Shown here: piece after piece, positions 1-8,972 of the stretch
Numbering within the stretch: the stretch's first letter is position 1
Layout of the letters: each line of letters begins with the position of its first letter
NCBI GenBank assembly: GCA_027575765.1
Contig: JANBPT010000726.1
Location: 1 to 24,684, forward strand
Length of the DNA stretch: 24,684 nt
Direction of reading: 5' to 3'
Origin: Tieghemiomyces parasiticus
Lineage: Eukaryota > Kickxellomycota > Dimargaritomycetes > Dimargaritales > Dimargaritaceae
Made by a program: the position numbers and the translations under genes
The notes under the pieces: generated by a model
The model's input: the letters and a program-made list of their open reading frames with translations, nothing else
What the model was told of the DNA's origin: nothing
The model's database searches: none

Positions 1-2677
1 ACAGGTGGGCACGGCCCGATAACGTACGGCATGGGTGGACCAGCGTCTGCCAAAAGTACTAGGATTTCTGTCGTCTATTAAAGTAGCAATGAGAAGTTAC
101 ACCTGCGGTCTTTAACCCCCGACATCATCTTACTTCTCCCCCCCCAGGACGAACAGACCGACCCTTGAAAAAAGCTGTTATTGACTTCTCACAGAAATAA
201 ACATCTGCGGCCTGTTCAAGCCGGTCGTCTTCTACTATTATTATTGGAATGGGCCTCGCTCGATTAATCCCTGCTACTCGTCACTTTTTATAATGATCGG
301 CTTAGAATGCCAGGTGTTAGATTACCAACTACTTGTCTGAGAGGGTTAGCCGAGGGAGGGGCTAGATGAGCCTTGGTTGGAAAGTAAGCGGGCCTGTCGA
401 TTTTACGGAATATTATGTACATCTATATACATATATATATCATATTAGGTGTGAGCTCCCAGAAAGGGAAGGTGTAGAGATTCTTAGTTCTCGGAAGGTA
501 GGTTGAGCAGTCAGGGGATAGTAATGACAACGAGCGGCTGCAATGCTTTCCAGGCACCAACTTTTTACCCGAATTGGCCTCCTGATTTCGCTCTCCGCTG
601 TGGCACCTCTGCTCCCCCACCTTCCAATACTTCATATTCGCTGCGTAGTATGGGTTGCACGGGGGTTTTATGTAATTTATTGGTTATTAGTGGAGACCTG
701 GGCTGTCCCTCCGGGGTGTCATTTGCTCGAATGGCTACGGCGTCGAAGCCGCTTCTGCCATCCTAACGTGCATCTGGGATTAAATAAAGGCCCACGCCCC
801 TTGCGTCCTCGGGGGTGGGTTAGAAATGAACCATGGTGTAGCAAAAGTGGAGGGATAAATGCTCGACCGGACCTCCCAACCGTGTCCTAACCGACAGGGT
901 GGGGCTTCTGGACTGCCCTCCCCCCACTCTCCTCTGTGCTTAAGGGCCAGCCCTTCTCTCCCCCTCCCATCTGGGGAGAAGCACGTCAGGTAGGTGGCCC
1001 TGGTTCTTCACAACATGAGGTTGCTCAGACCCGCCCCAAAGGTCTCTCCTTTAGACCTTGTAATTGCTGTGGAGCTAGACAAGAATGATAAGCGGTGTAC
1101 CGATAATTAAGGGCTCACGTCGTGAGAGAAGAAAGGGTTCGATACTTACTGATAAGTACCGCTGTCCCCTATGTACGCTGAGGTGGATAAGCAGAGATCA
1201 TTCGACTTCCCGTGGCTACCCCCGGTACTGCGTGCCTATCTCGTCGCCGCCAGCATGTACCCTCCCCTTCGCTTAGGCTGGTGGAACACCTGTCTAGAAA
1301 CCACGCCATACGCCGCTCGCTAGTCTTCCTTTAATCCCGCCGTCATGGATACCATTCATCGGGTAAGGGCGTTGAAGTATACCTTACACGCGTAATCTGC
1401 TTGGTCCGGCCCGGCCCTGACCAGGTCAGACACGTTGTCACATGCAAATATGCCGGTATGGTACGTCTCCCATTTCTAGGCGCAAACTTTAGATTAACGG
1501 CATCTGGGAATAACCGACAGCCATGCTGATACGCACTGTTTACGGCTGAATTCACGGTTGTTGTGCTAAAAATTGCTACGAACCGAATGGGCCCACTCTG
1601 TGAGAAAGAATGGGTGGGCTAAGGGTCATAGGGCATTGTCTACTCAAGGTGAGGGGGGGGAAGGACAGGCGGAGAGTTAGTACAGAGCATCGATGTGGAG
1701 GCAACGGGGGGGGGTGTTAATTGGGCCACTAAAATTATCGGCTGATTTCTGATTTAGGCTGTTGCCTGCTTAGCACAGGCGGCGACAGTGTCTAGGGGAC
1801 AGGACCAGGAGCAAGTATGGCGCGGGGAGGGAGGGGGCGATCATTGCCATCCAGATTCGGTACCATGTGTAACTGAAGGCTGTGGCGATGGGCAGGTGGA
1901 GGGCCGCTTTGGGCGGGGTCAGGCTCTGGCATCATAGTCCTCCAGCTCTCCTCGAATAGCCAGGCCGGATGGAGGTAAAAAAAACCACCCAGAGTCCCAG
2001 GACGGCCCAACTCCTCTCTGCCAGTAAAGCTACCAGGCCAGCCTATACGCAGGGTCTTTCTCAACCGTGGGGCTGTAATCGGGTTCCGAAACCAGTCGCA
2101 GCCTCAGGCCCGGGTGCCCATTCTGCAGCCAACGCTCCCAGCAGAAGGAGGTATAAATACCTGGCCTCACAGGCCGTCGCCAGCCGCCTTCCCTGCGTAT
2201 TCGGCTTGGTCTGTTACATCGGCTATAATGTATACAAGCTACCGTCAATTCAACGCATTGTAGAAATCGATCTGCGTACTCTTTCGCCCGCACGGCGCCT
2301 TTATCTTTCGATCCATTCGCCTTTAGTCTCGCACTCGCCACGCCCTTGCCTCTCGCTTCGGCCAATACTGGTCGGCGCCAACACCTCTGGAAGAAAACCA
2401 AACGCTCCGTTTCGCCTGCGACGAGTTGTCACCTCCCCCCACTAACCTTTTGCACCTATCAGCTCCGCCCGTTACGCCTACCCCGCTTCCCACCCCCCGC
2501 CGCCTCTCAGTCTTCTTCTTCATTTCCCTTTCCAGGGCTCAGCCACAGAGTACCAACGTCTCCAAGGACTTGGGTATTAGGCCACAAGCGCCTCTCAAAT
2601 TTTAGCACCACTGCTACTCACTTCGACACCTTTTTTTCCCCTTAGCTCTGCATTCTCGCCACCTGCCGCAGCCCACC
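1..2677. other. Intergenic region, no supportable gene
   Basis: No reading frame here shows a recognisable domain, and the open stretches (for example 543-890 plus, 1343-1555 minus, 1969-2445 plus) are short, overlap on both strands and have no protein-like pattern. The region is rich in C and G runs. An AT-rich stretch with TATA repeats lies at about 414-445. The last 600 bases are the promoter and pyrimidine-rich leader of the downstream MVD gene. A gene lying mostly outside the window to the left cannot be excluded. Confidence 0.6.
2149..2162 (+). promoter_or_regulatory. Possible TATA box inside a 6-bp-arm palindrome
   Basis: The bases AGGTATAAATACCT contain TATAAATA (2152-2159), flanked symmetrically by AGGTAT and ATACCT. 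It lies about 520 bases upstream of the MVD start codon. If it is used, the MVD leader is roughly 0.5 kb long or contains a 5' UTR intron; a pyrimidine tract ending in CAG at about 2514-2536 resembles an acceptor, but I saw no convincing donor. This is sequence resemblance only. Confidence 0.35.
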
Positions 2678-3931
2678 ATGACACGATCGGCTCCTGTTTC
2701 ACCCGTCGCCCGCCAAGTGACCTGCACGGCCCCCGTCAACATCGCCGTCGTCAAGTACTGGGGCAAACGGGACGCGAAGCTGATTCTGCCCAGCAACTCA
2801 TCGCTGTCGGTGACGCTGTCACAGGACGACCTGCATTCGCGCACCACCATTAGCCTGGCCCCAACCCATGTTACCGACCGCATGTGGCTGAATGGTTCGG
2901 AGTGCTCGGTGCCGGCCAACGAACGGCTGGTCAACTGCCTGGCGGCTGCTCGCCGTCACCGCGAAGCCCTGGAGAAGGCCAACCCGGAGCTGCCGCGGTG
3001 GTCAACGTGGGGCATCCACATTGGTTCAGAAAACAATTTCCCGACGGCCGCGGGGCTCGCGTCGTCGGCGTCGGGATATGCCTGCCTGGTGTTCACGCTG
3101 GCGCAGGTGCTTGAGCTGCCCCTGACCGGCCCGGAACTATCCCGCTACGCCCGGCTGGGGTCGGGGTCTGCCTGCCGGTCCATCATGGGCGGGTTCGTGG
3201 CCTGGAACATGGGGACCCAGGCCGACGGCACCGACAGTCAGGCGTACCAGGTGGCTCCTGAGACCCACTGGCCCGAACTAGAGGCACTGATCCTCGTGGT
3301 GAACGACGCCAAGAAGGGCACCAGCTCGACCGTCGGCATGCAGACCACCGTCGCCACGTCCGCTCTCGCCGCCCACCGGTTCACCCACGTGGTGCCCGAG
3401 CGGATGCGCGCCATGGAGACCGCCATCGCCGATCGCGACTTTGCCCAGTTTGCCGAACTCACCATGCAGGACTCCAACCAGTTCCACGCCATCTGCCTTG
3501 ATACCTACCCGCCCATCTTTTACATGAACGACACATCCAAAGCTGTCGTCCACCTCGTCACCGCCATCAACCGGCTGATGCCGACCATCCAGGCGGCCTA
3601 CACCTTCGATGCCGGACCGAACGCTGTGATCTACGCCCCGCGCGACCACATGACCCGCCTGCTTCAGCTGTTTACCTACTTCTTCCCGGCCCCCACCGAC
3701 GTCTCCACCCGCGACTTTTTCAATGACCCCTACGCCCGCGTGCCCGAGGGCGTCGTGCTGGGCCGTGATTTCCCCGCCGAGTACCAGGCCGTCCGGGATA
3801 CGTTCGCTGTCAGCACGCCGGGTGCCGTCAAGCGCATCATCCACACCAGGGTGGGCGACGGACCTCGCGTACTCTCCAGTCCCGAGGCCAGCGTACTGAA
3901 TGCCCAGGGTCTGCCCAAGAGCCTTAAATAA
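2678..3931 (+). CDS. MVD1: Mevalonate diphosphate decarboxylase
   Basis: An intronless 417-residue protein, close to the usual length of about 400 for eukaryotic MVD (ERG19). It performs the ATP-dependent decarboxylation of mevalonate 5-diphosphate to isopentenyl diphosphate, the last step of the mevalonate pathway feeding sterols, dolichol and quinones. The GHMP-kinase-fold signatures are all visible: NIAVVKYWGKRD at about 21-32, the NSSLSVTLSQDDL strand at 40-52, the glycine/serine-rich phosphate-binding loop PTAAGLASSASGYA at 122-135, SGSACRS at 162-168, and the catalytic aspartate in YTFDAGPNA (Asp311). The start has a good CCACC-ATG context, and the family-conserved N-terminus begins about 15 residues later. 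The leader is strongly pyrimidine-rich. The neighbouring genes have no link to sterol synthesis. The call is secure; nothing appears broken. Confidence 0.97.
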   Translation: MTRSAPVSPVARQVTCTAPVNIAVVKYWGKRDAKLILPSNSSLSVTLSQDDLHSRTTISLAPTHVTDRMWLNGSECSVPANERLVNCLAAARRHREALEKANPELPRWSTWGIHIGSENNFPTAAGLASSASGYACLVFTLAQVLELPLTGPELSRYARLGSGSACRSIMGGFVAWNMGTQADGTDSQAYQVAPETHWPELEALILVVNDAKKGTSSTVGMQTTVATSALAAHRFTHVVPERMRAMETAIADRDFAQFAELTMQDSNQFHAICLDTYPPIFYMNDTSKAVVHLVTAINRLMPTIQAAYTFDAGPNAVIYAPRDHMTRLLQLFTYFFPAPTDVSTRDFFNDPYARVPEGVVLGRDFPAEYQAVRDTFAVSTPGAVKRIIHTRVGDGPRVLSSPEASVLNAQGLPKSLK

Positions 3932-4840
3932 GCGAGTTGTAATCTGAATCCCTGGTCGCTGGTGCTGTCGTTTTTTTCTTTGGTCATGGGTTCCCGAGAT
4001 ATTTATACCAAGTTTAAAATTGTCTGCCCTCTCCCTATTATAATTTCATATATTGTAATCATCGAAACCATCTAAATATATTATTTGATATTCATCTCCA
4101 TGACACAGACCACATTATTATTTGACACTTCTGAACCATCTTTGTGTCGTCGGCACGTCCTATTGCAGCGTATTTATTCGGATAGCCAAAGTCGTTCAGA
4201 TGCTGTGTTATTCTACAAATCGCCGCATCGCAGGGCCTTTTGTCCACGTAGGTCTGTGGGTTTTAGTATGTCGAGAGAGTCCGGGCTGTGCCACGTAACC
4301 ACAACCGTGAATACATGAGAATTTGGCCCAGGCTGATGGGACTTGCCGAACCTACCTTCCTCCTCGCTGCCTAACCAGCTAACTGTCAATTTCATCTCTA
4401 GACTATGAATACGTTCAGGATCAACAGGATAAGATAGAGCGGTAGTGGCCGCCTATCCCTTGAAGAATCCGACGGTCACAGTCCCCTACTACTGACTGCC
4501 ACGTCAATCGCTCGGATGCGCTCTCACTGGGCCCTTTGGCTCCCATTCCCCGCCGTGCTCAGCACAGCGGTGTCCCCCCATCAGTCCCGGCGGGGGAGGA
4601 AAAGTCACCACTTCCCCGCCTTTCCACCAGTCCGGCCCCCACCGCTGCCGCTCTCGTTGTCATAGATAACCCGCTGCCCTACTTCCTCTCATCTCATCTG
4701 GTCCTCACCACCTAGCGCGTGTCCTTCTTTCCCCTCCCCACCGTTGCTGCACCAGCCTCGTCGCGTAACTTGGCCTCATCTTTACCCTGTCTCCCTAAAC
4801 CACTATCCTCTTCCACCCTCCCCTCCGCACTTCGACCACC
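3932..4840. other. Intergenic region between MVD and cyclophilin genes
   Basis: The first part (about 3960-4110) is AT-rich with several TATTTATA and TATAAT-like stretches, as expected for the MVD 3' UTR and polyadenylation zone. The middle shows no coding pattern. From about 4490 it becomes GC-rich, then pyrimidine-rich, and is the cyclophilin promoter and leader. A UPRE-like octamer at 4499-4506 is listed separately. Confidence 0.6.
4499..4506 (-). promoter_or_regulatory. UPRE-like element (TGACGTGG on the minus strand)
   Basis: The plus strand reads CCACGTCA, the exact reverse complement of TGACGTGG, the core unfolded-protein-response element recognised by XBP1/ATF6-type and related Hac1-type bZIP factors. 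It lies 335 bases upstream of the start codon of an HDEL-tagged ER cyclophilin, a class of gene often induced by ER stress. The match is only eight bases, and binding in this organism is inferred. Confidence 0.35.
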
Positions 4841-5521
4841 ATGCTTAGTACCCTTGTCTCGACCTGGAGATGGCAGGTCATGGCCGTGGCCTTGGTGGCC
4901 CTCGTCTGGACCACCGCCGTATCGGCCGCCAAGGGCCCCAAGATTACCCACACGGTCTTTTTTGACATTGAGCAGGACGGCAAGCCCCTGGGCCGTATCG
5001 AGATGGGACTGTACGGCAAGACGGTGCCCAAGACCACCGAGAACTTCCGCGCGCTGTGCACGGGTGAGAAGGGGTTCGGTTACGCCGGCTCGAGCTTCCA
5101 TCGCGTCATCAAGCAATTCATGATCCAGGGTGGGGATTTCACCAAGCACGACGGTACCGGCGGCATGTCCATCTACGGTGACAAGTTCAAAGACGAAAAC
5201 TTCAAGCTCAAGCACACCAAGCCCGGCGTGCTGTCGATGGCTAACGCCGGCCCCAACACCAACGGCTCGCAGTTCTTCATTACCACCGTCGTCACCTCGT
5301 GGCTGGACGGCCGTCACGTCGTGTTTGGCGAGGTCACCAAGGGGATGGATATCGTCCACATGATTGAGGACACTCCCACCGCCAGCGGCGACCGTCCCAA
5401 GTCTGCCGTCACGATCGCCAAGAGCGGCGAGCTGACCAAGGACGAGGCTGCTGCTACGGAATCCAGCGCGGAGGAGACCCCCGCCGCCGCCGTTAAGGAG
5501 GCCCCCCACGATGAGCTGTAA
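4841..5521 (+). CDS. cypB: ER-lumen peptidyl-prolyl isomerase, cyclophilin B type
   Basis: A 226-residue single-exon protein that interconverts cis and trans peptidyl-proline bonds during folding in the ER. Residues 1-29 form a signal peptide with a hydrophobic core (about 14-25) and likely cleavage after SAA. The cyclophilin domain covers about 35-200. It carries the active-site set seen in cyclophilin A: Arg88 in FHRV, Phe93 and Met94 in FMIQ, Gln96, Phe146 in SQFFIT, Trp154 and His159 in SWLDGRH. An Ala/Glu-rich linker (about 200-222) leads to the C-terminal HDEL retrieval signal, so the protein is luminal and recycled. The ATG has a CCACC context; Met14 is a possible but weaker start because it shortens the signal peptide. 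A UPRE-like site upstream fits an ER-stress-responsive gene. Function is secure; the exact paralogue name is not. Confidence 0.96.
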   Translation: MLSTLVSTWRWQVMAVALVALVWTTAVSAAKGPKITHTVFFDIEQDGKPLGRIEMGLYGKTVPKTTENFRALCTGEKGFGYAGSSFHRVIKQFMIQGGDFTKHDGTGGMSIYGDKFKDENFKLKHTKPGVLSMANAGPNTNGSQFFITTVVTSWLDGRHVVFGEVTKGMDIVHMIEDTPTASGDRPKSAVTIAKSGELTKDEAAATESSAEETPAAAVKEAPHDEL

Positions 5522-6424
5522 CTTGGCTTCCGCTGGATTCTTAATGACTCTCCCACTCCACCCTTCTCTGTCGCGGTAACCCGCCAACCTAGAGCCTCCT
5601 AGCCCGCCGGTGAGTCACATTCGGTCGCGGGCCTCTTCTTCGTTGGAGTTGACCACTGCTGTCATTGCGGCGGGGATCAATTAGGCTGGGGATGCTACCA
5701 CACCATCTCAGGCCTGGGTGGGCCTCCGAGGGGCTTTGGTACATGTCATTGTGTTGAGCAGCCGATACCATGCAGGGATGCTTTCTGTTTGCACTTTCGC
5801 CCTGCATACCTCGTCGTAATCAATAATTAAATATCACCTAGGTTTCAAACATGTGAGCTTGGCCACAGGCCCATACATTGACACGGCGGTTAGACTTGGA
5901 GGTATGTGCAGAGTAGCCAGGGCGCAGAAGGCACATGCGACCCATGTAACCTGTGTCCAGGTGCGCCGGGTTGTATTGAATATGGTGCGAATGCGTGTGT
6001 GCTTTTCTCGCTATATCGCTTCTTTCAATCCCCCCCCTACGGCCTTAGAGGCAGGACGGGTGGTAGGTCCTGTCCCATCGCAGGTTAGGGTGCCACATTC
6101 AGATATACTTAATCAAACCTGATCGATGAGGGGAGCAGTCGATATCGTCTAGACTCGGCTCCCGGTCAAGCAGGCCGTCATCTATACAGTTGCACAGCAG
6201 ACCTGAGTATGAGTCCCTTGTTGCTTACGTCGCCCACCATGGAGCGAAGCTTGTAGAACCTTTTGCATGCGCGTATACATAAAGAGGTTCTTTGATTTGA
6301 TATCGGTAATTAACCTGGTGTTCATATCCATCGCCAAACCTACCACACTGAAGCTGATGTGGTCCCCTGCTTGACCCTCATCAAGGTGATTAACTAGATA
6401 GTTATGTCATCGTTTAGAGAAGCC

Positions 6425-6459
6425 CCCTCCCCCTGGTGACAGGCAATCAAGGGGGAGGG
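6425..6459. repeat. Perfect 9-bp inverted repeat with 17-base loop
   Basis: The left arm CCCTCCCCC (6425-6433) pairs perfectly with the right arm GGGGGAGGG (6451-6459). It lies about 760 bases upstream of the LEA-like gene. The left arm overlaps a CCCCT pentamer, the yeast-type stress response element core. Whether it acts as a hairpin or a factor site is unknown. Confidence 0.45.
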
Positions 6460-6987
6460 CGCTAACCATAAGCCAAACGATGCATTAGATTGCTTCTGAT
6501 TACTACGGTCTACTGGGCTCCGATGGGCGTCATCGACCAAGCCATTGTGATTCCACTGCTCAGAAGCTCGGCTGCTCTCCTTCCCTCGCCCTCGCATTCG
6601 TGTGCGGTAGCGTGCTCGACGTCATCGCCGGTGGTTCCTACACAGGCGGGGTCTCGAATGTGTGTGCACTGATAACGTCACAAACAGCAGTATTAGGTCA
6701 CCCCCTCTTCATCGACTTATTCCCCCATTTTCACCTCGGGGCTATCGCTTAGGTGAGGGAGTCCCGCCACACCCATTTTCTATTTTCCCGTCGATGGGGA
6801 TGGTCCTGAGACTCCATGTAGGCGGGGAGGAAACTTTCTGGCGTCATCGTTTGGTCGTGAGGGACCAGTAGGATGCGCTAGATTTGTGACGGCGCCTTAT
6901 CAATGGCCTGTGAGGAGGGAGGGGTGAAGTAGTCTACATGCTGCGCCCAAGCCCTGCCTCCGTACCGCTGCTTTGCCCACACCGAGA

Positions 6988-6995
6988 TATAAAAG
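6988..6995 (+). promoter_or_regulatory. TATA box of the LEA-like gene
   Basis: The octamer TATAAAAG is a near-perfect TATA consensus, 226-233 bases upstream of the ATG at 7221. The sequence between them is the pyrimidine-rich leader. An AGGGG pentamer at 6920-6924 lies about 65 bases further upstream and resembles a stress response element. A strong TATA box is common in stress-regulated fungal genes. Confidence 0.6.
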
Positions 6996-7220
6996 GCCAG
7001 CCCGTCGCTGTCACACCGCTGAAACCGCACCAGAATATCTCTTACATACACCAACCTACCTATCTACCTATATTTATCTCCACCCACGAAACCCCCCCCC
7101 TCCTCTCCCCTATACCTTAGCGTGGATCCTCTACCAGCCACACCAACAACCGCAACCCACCCAACTCCCTGCCCACACGCACTTTTTCCTTTGTATTTTT
7201 AAACCTTACTCTTTTCAATC

Positions 7221-8411
7221 ATGATGAACTCGGCTAAAATTTGCGCTTCTGCTCTGCCCCGCCGGGCTGCGCTCGTGTCGACCCGTTCGATCACTATGTT
7301 TCGCGGCAAGGCTTCCCCGACCCGCCCCGCTAAAGCCGTCGACCCCAACGCTGTCCTGGACGATGTAGAGCTCGGTGCCCGCAACTGGCGTAGCGACGAG
7401 CCTATTCCGAACAAGCCTAACCAGGACATCGTCCGCGAGCTTAAGGATGTGCTTGGTCACGAACCAGTTTCTTCAAAGTCCAGCTCCCCACCCAGTGAAA
7501 CCGGTGGCAACCGCCATAACGCTTCCCCTTTCAATGCCGCCGTGGCTCCTGGTGCATCCGATAGCACCCTGAACCGTTTGTCGAACTGGGTTCTCTATGG
7601 CGAACCACCCACCGCCCTCCAGCCCAACTTTGCCACCGTGCCGCGCCGTTTCCTGCATACACCCTCGAACTCCACTGCCGCCGACCAGGTGAAGCAGACC
7701 GCCCAGGATGCTAAGCACAAGGCCCAGGACCTGGGAAACCAGGCCGCCCGGTCCGCCGAGCGGGTCAAGGACGACTTGAGCAACACGGTCAACTACGCCA
7801 CCGGCAGCAACCTGGAGGGCAAGGCCCGTCGTGTCGCCGACGACGCTAAGGAGACCTCCTCCGTGTTTTCCGACAAGGCCGGGCAGGCCGCTGAAGACGT
7901 CAAACAAACCGCCGGTAAGAAGGTGGAGCAGGGCCGCGAGTACGCCCAGGACGCCGCCGCCACCGCTAAGGGTAAGGCTCAGGAATTAGGAGACCAGGCT
8001 GGCCAGGTCTACGAAAAGGCCAAGCACACGGTGGCCGATTCAACCCCCAACGGTACGGCCGCCTCCGGTGTCAAGTCAGCCCTGGATGACCTGGGCCAAC
8101 GCACCAGCGAGGTGTTGCAGCAGACCAAGGAAACGGTGTATGAAGGGGTCGATGCGGCCAAGGAAAAGTTAGGTTCTCTGAACGACCAGCTGTCGCAGGC
8201 CTACGAGACGGCCAAGGATAACGTTGTCGGAACCGCTGAAGATACCAAACAGGCCTTGGACCGCGAGGCCGAGCGTCTCAAAAAGGAGGGCACCAAGCTT
8301 GGCCAGTTCGCCGGAAAGAGCCAACAGACCAAACCGGGGGATACGTACGAAATGGCCAAGGACGACTTGGTCGACCCCGTCATCAAGAATAACGGCTCAT
8401 CGCGCAAGTAA
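7221..8411 (+). CDS. LEA-like amphipathic-helix protein, probably mitochondrial
   Basis: A 396-residue single-exon protein. Residues 1-40 are rich in Arg, Lys, Ser and Ala and contain no acidic residue, which is typical of a mitochondrial presequence. Residues 41-150 form a low-complexity region that I do not recognise, including a short charged block (about 42-80). Residues 152-385 consist of repeated Ala/Lys/Gln/Glu/Asp-rich segments of roughly 11-residue periodicity (for example ADQVKQTAQDAKHKAQDLG and KGKAQELGDQAGQVYEKAK). This is the pattern of group 3 LEA / LEA_4 proteins, which are disordered in water, fold into amphipathic helices on drying, and protect membranes or enzymes. Only one cysteine (Cys8) is present. 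Alternatives are a lipid-droplet or apolipoprotein-like coat, or an ATP-synthase-associated helix protein. Gene reality is strong; the protective role is inferred from composition. A consensus TATA box lies upstream. Confidence 0.85.
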   Translation: MMNSAKICASALPRRAALVSTRSITMFRGKASPTRPAKAVDPNAVLDDVELGARNWRSDEPIPNKPNQDIVRELKDVLGHEPVSSKSSSPPSETGGNRHNASPFNAAVAPGASDSTLNRLSNWVLYGEPPTALQPNFATVPRRFLHTPSNSTAADQVKQTAQDAKHKAQDLGNQAARSAERVKDDLSNTVNYATGSNLEGKARRVADDAKETSSVFSDKAGQAAEDVKQTAGKKVEQGREYAQDAAATAKGKAQELGDQAGQVYEKAKHTVADSTPNGTAASGVKSALDDLGQRTSEVLQQTKETVYEGVDAAKEKLGSLNDQLSQAYETAKDNVVGTAEDTKQALDREAERLKKEGTKLGQFAGKSQQTKPGDTYEMAKDDLVDPVIKNNGSSRK

Positions 8412-8654
8412 GACAAAGTCGCGTTGGCGTGTTTCGGAAGGGGGCGTCCCTCGGACATCATCACACCTTGTTCGCTGTTATATGAAGCTATAATAGCATC
8501 TTCCCCCCCTCTCTCTTTCTCTCTCCAGCCTGTACAAAATATTCAGCTTGATGGAATTTATACATAAAAATACTATATTTATCACATGACATCGGATAGT
8601 TCCGTTTTATTGACAATTTTCTAATACTCTCCTAATATTTAGGCTACGTGTTTC
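8412..8654. terminator. Shared AT-rich 3' region between convergent genes
   Basis: The LEA-like gene (plus) and the small secreted-protein gene (minus) converge on 243 bases. The part from about 8530 to 8640 is AT-rich, with TTTATACATAAAAATA-like stretches suitable for polyadenylation in both directions. A CT-repeat tract lies at about 8500-8527. No classical AATAAA was used as evidence. Confidence 0.45.
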
Positions 8655-8972
8655 CTAACCCCTTCCATTATGTGCGCTGCCAACTTTTCCCATCTGTCGT
8701 TCGAAAACCTGTTTGACCCCACTACCAGCGGCCACGACGGGCACCACGATGGCCCCTGTCACTTTCTTAAAACGGTTTAGCCAAATGAGTTTCTTAGTTC
8801 TAAGTTCATGCCGGCGGAGTTCCTTGGGCGACAGATTGGTGGGCGCGTAGTTCCGGGTCTTAATCCCCATCGCTTCACCGAAATCTTCCCCGAGTGGGGC
8901 AGCCATGGTGTCATGTAACGCCAGTTTAACCAGAACGGCGACCGCCAGAAGTAGCGCGGCGGCGGGTTTCAT
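8655..8972 (-). CDS. Small cationic secreted protein, orphan
   Basis: I chose the start at 8972, giving 105 residues that begin MKPAAALLLAVAVLVKLAL. This is a clear signal peptide, with likely cleavage after TMA (about residue 24). An upstream in-frame ATG (9044) would add 24 Pro/Cys/His-rich residues in front of the hydrophobic core and is less likely. The mature part (about 80 residues) has no cysteine. A Lys/Arg-rich middle (about 38-70, with RRHELRTKK and NRFKK) is followed by a Val/Ala/Gly-rich stretch (about 71-85) that could insert in or lie on a membrane, then a basic tail. I recognise no family. It could be a host- or environment-facing cationic peptide, or the first exon of a longer protein. 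Confidence 0.6.
   Translation of the reverse strand: MKPAAALLLAVAVLVKLALHDTMAAPLGEDFGEAMGIKTRNYAPTNLSPKELRRHELRTKKLIWLNRFKKVTGAIVVPVVAAGSGVKQVFERQMGKVGSAHNGRG

Larger units (their letters stand above)
5522..7220. other. Intergenic region, 1.7 kb
   Basis: It contains the 3' flank of the cyclophilin gene (AT-rich AATTAAATAT at about 5824-5833) and the promoter of the LEA-like gene. Open frames here are short and show no domain. A 9-bp inverted repeat lies at 6425-6459, a TATA box at 6988-6995, and a pyrimidine-rich leader at about 7025-7220. I found no tRNA-like cloverleaf. Confidence 0.6.

Noticed and set aside
543..890. A 115-codon plus-strand open frame
   Set aside because: No domain, no coherent signal peptide and overlap with another frame on the same strand; base composition does not resemble the real genes in the window.
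1130..1150. GGGTTCGATA resembling a tRNA T-loop
   Set aside because: The flanking bases do not form a 5-bp T stem, and no acceptor, D or anticodon arms were found around it.
2429..2446. A TCACCTCCCCCCAC string upstream of MVD, similar to a sterol regulatory element
   Set aside because: It differs from the ATCACCCCA/C-type core and sits in a generally C-rich leader, so the likeness is probably composition.
3278..3844. A 188-codon minus-strand frame inside the MVD gene
   Set aside because: It lies fully within the conserved MVD coding sequence and shows only the Gly/Val/Asp bias expected of an antisense frame.
4712..5587. A 291-codon open frame on the minus strand across the cyclophilin gene
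   Set aside because: It is the antisense shadow of a GC-rich coding sequence; the plus strand has every cyclophilin active-site residue, and the antisense product has low-complexity Gly/Val/Asp composition without a domain.
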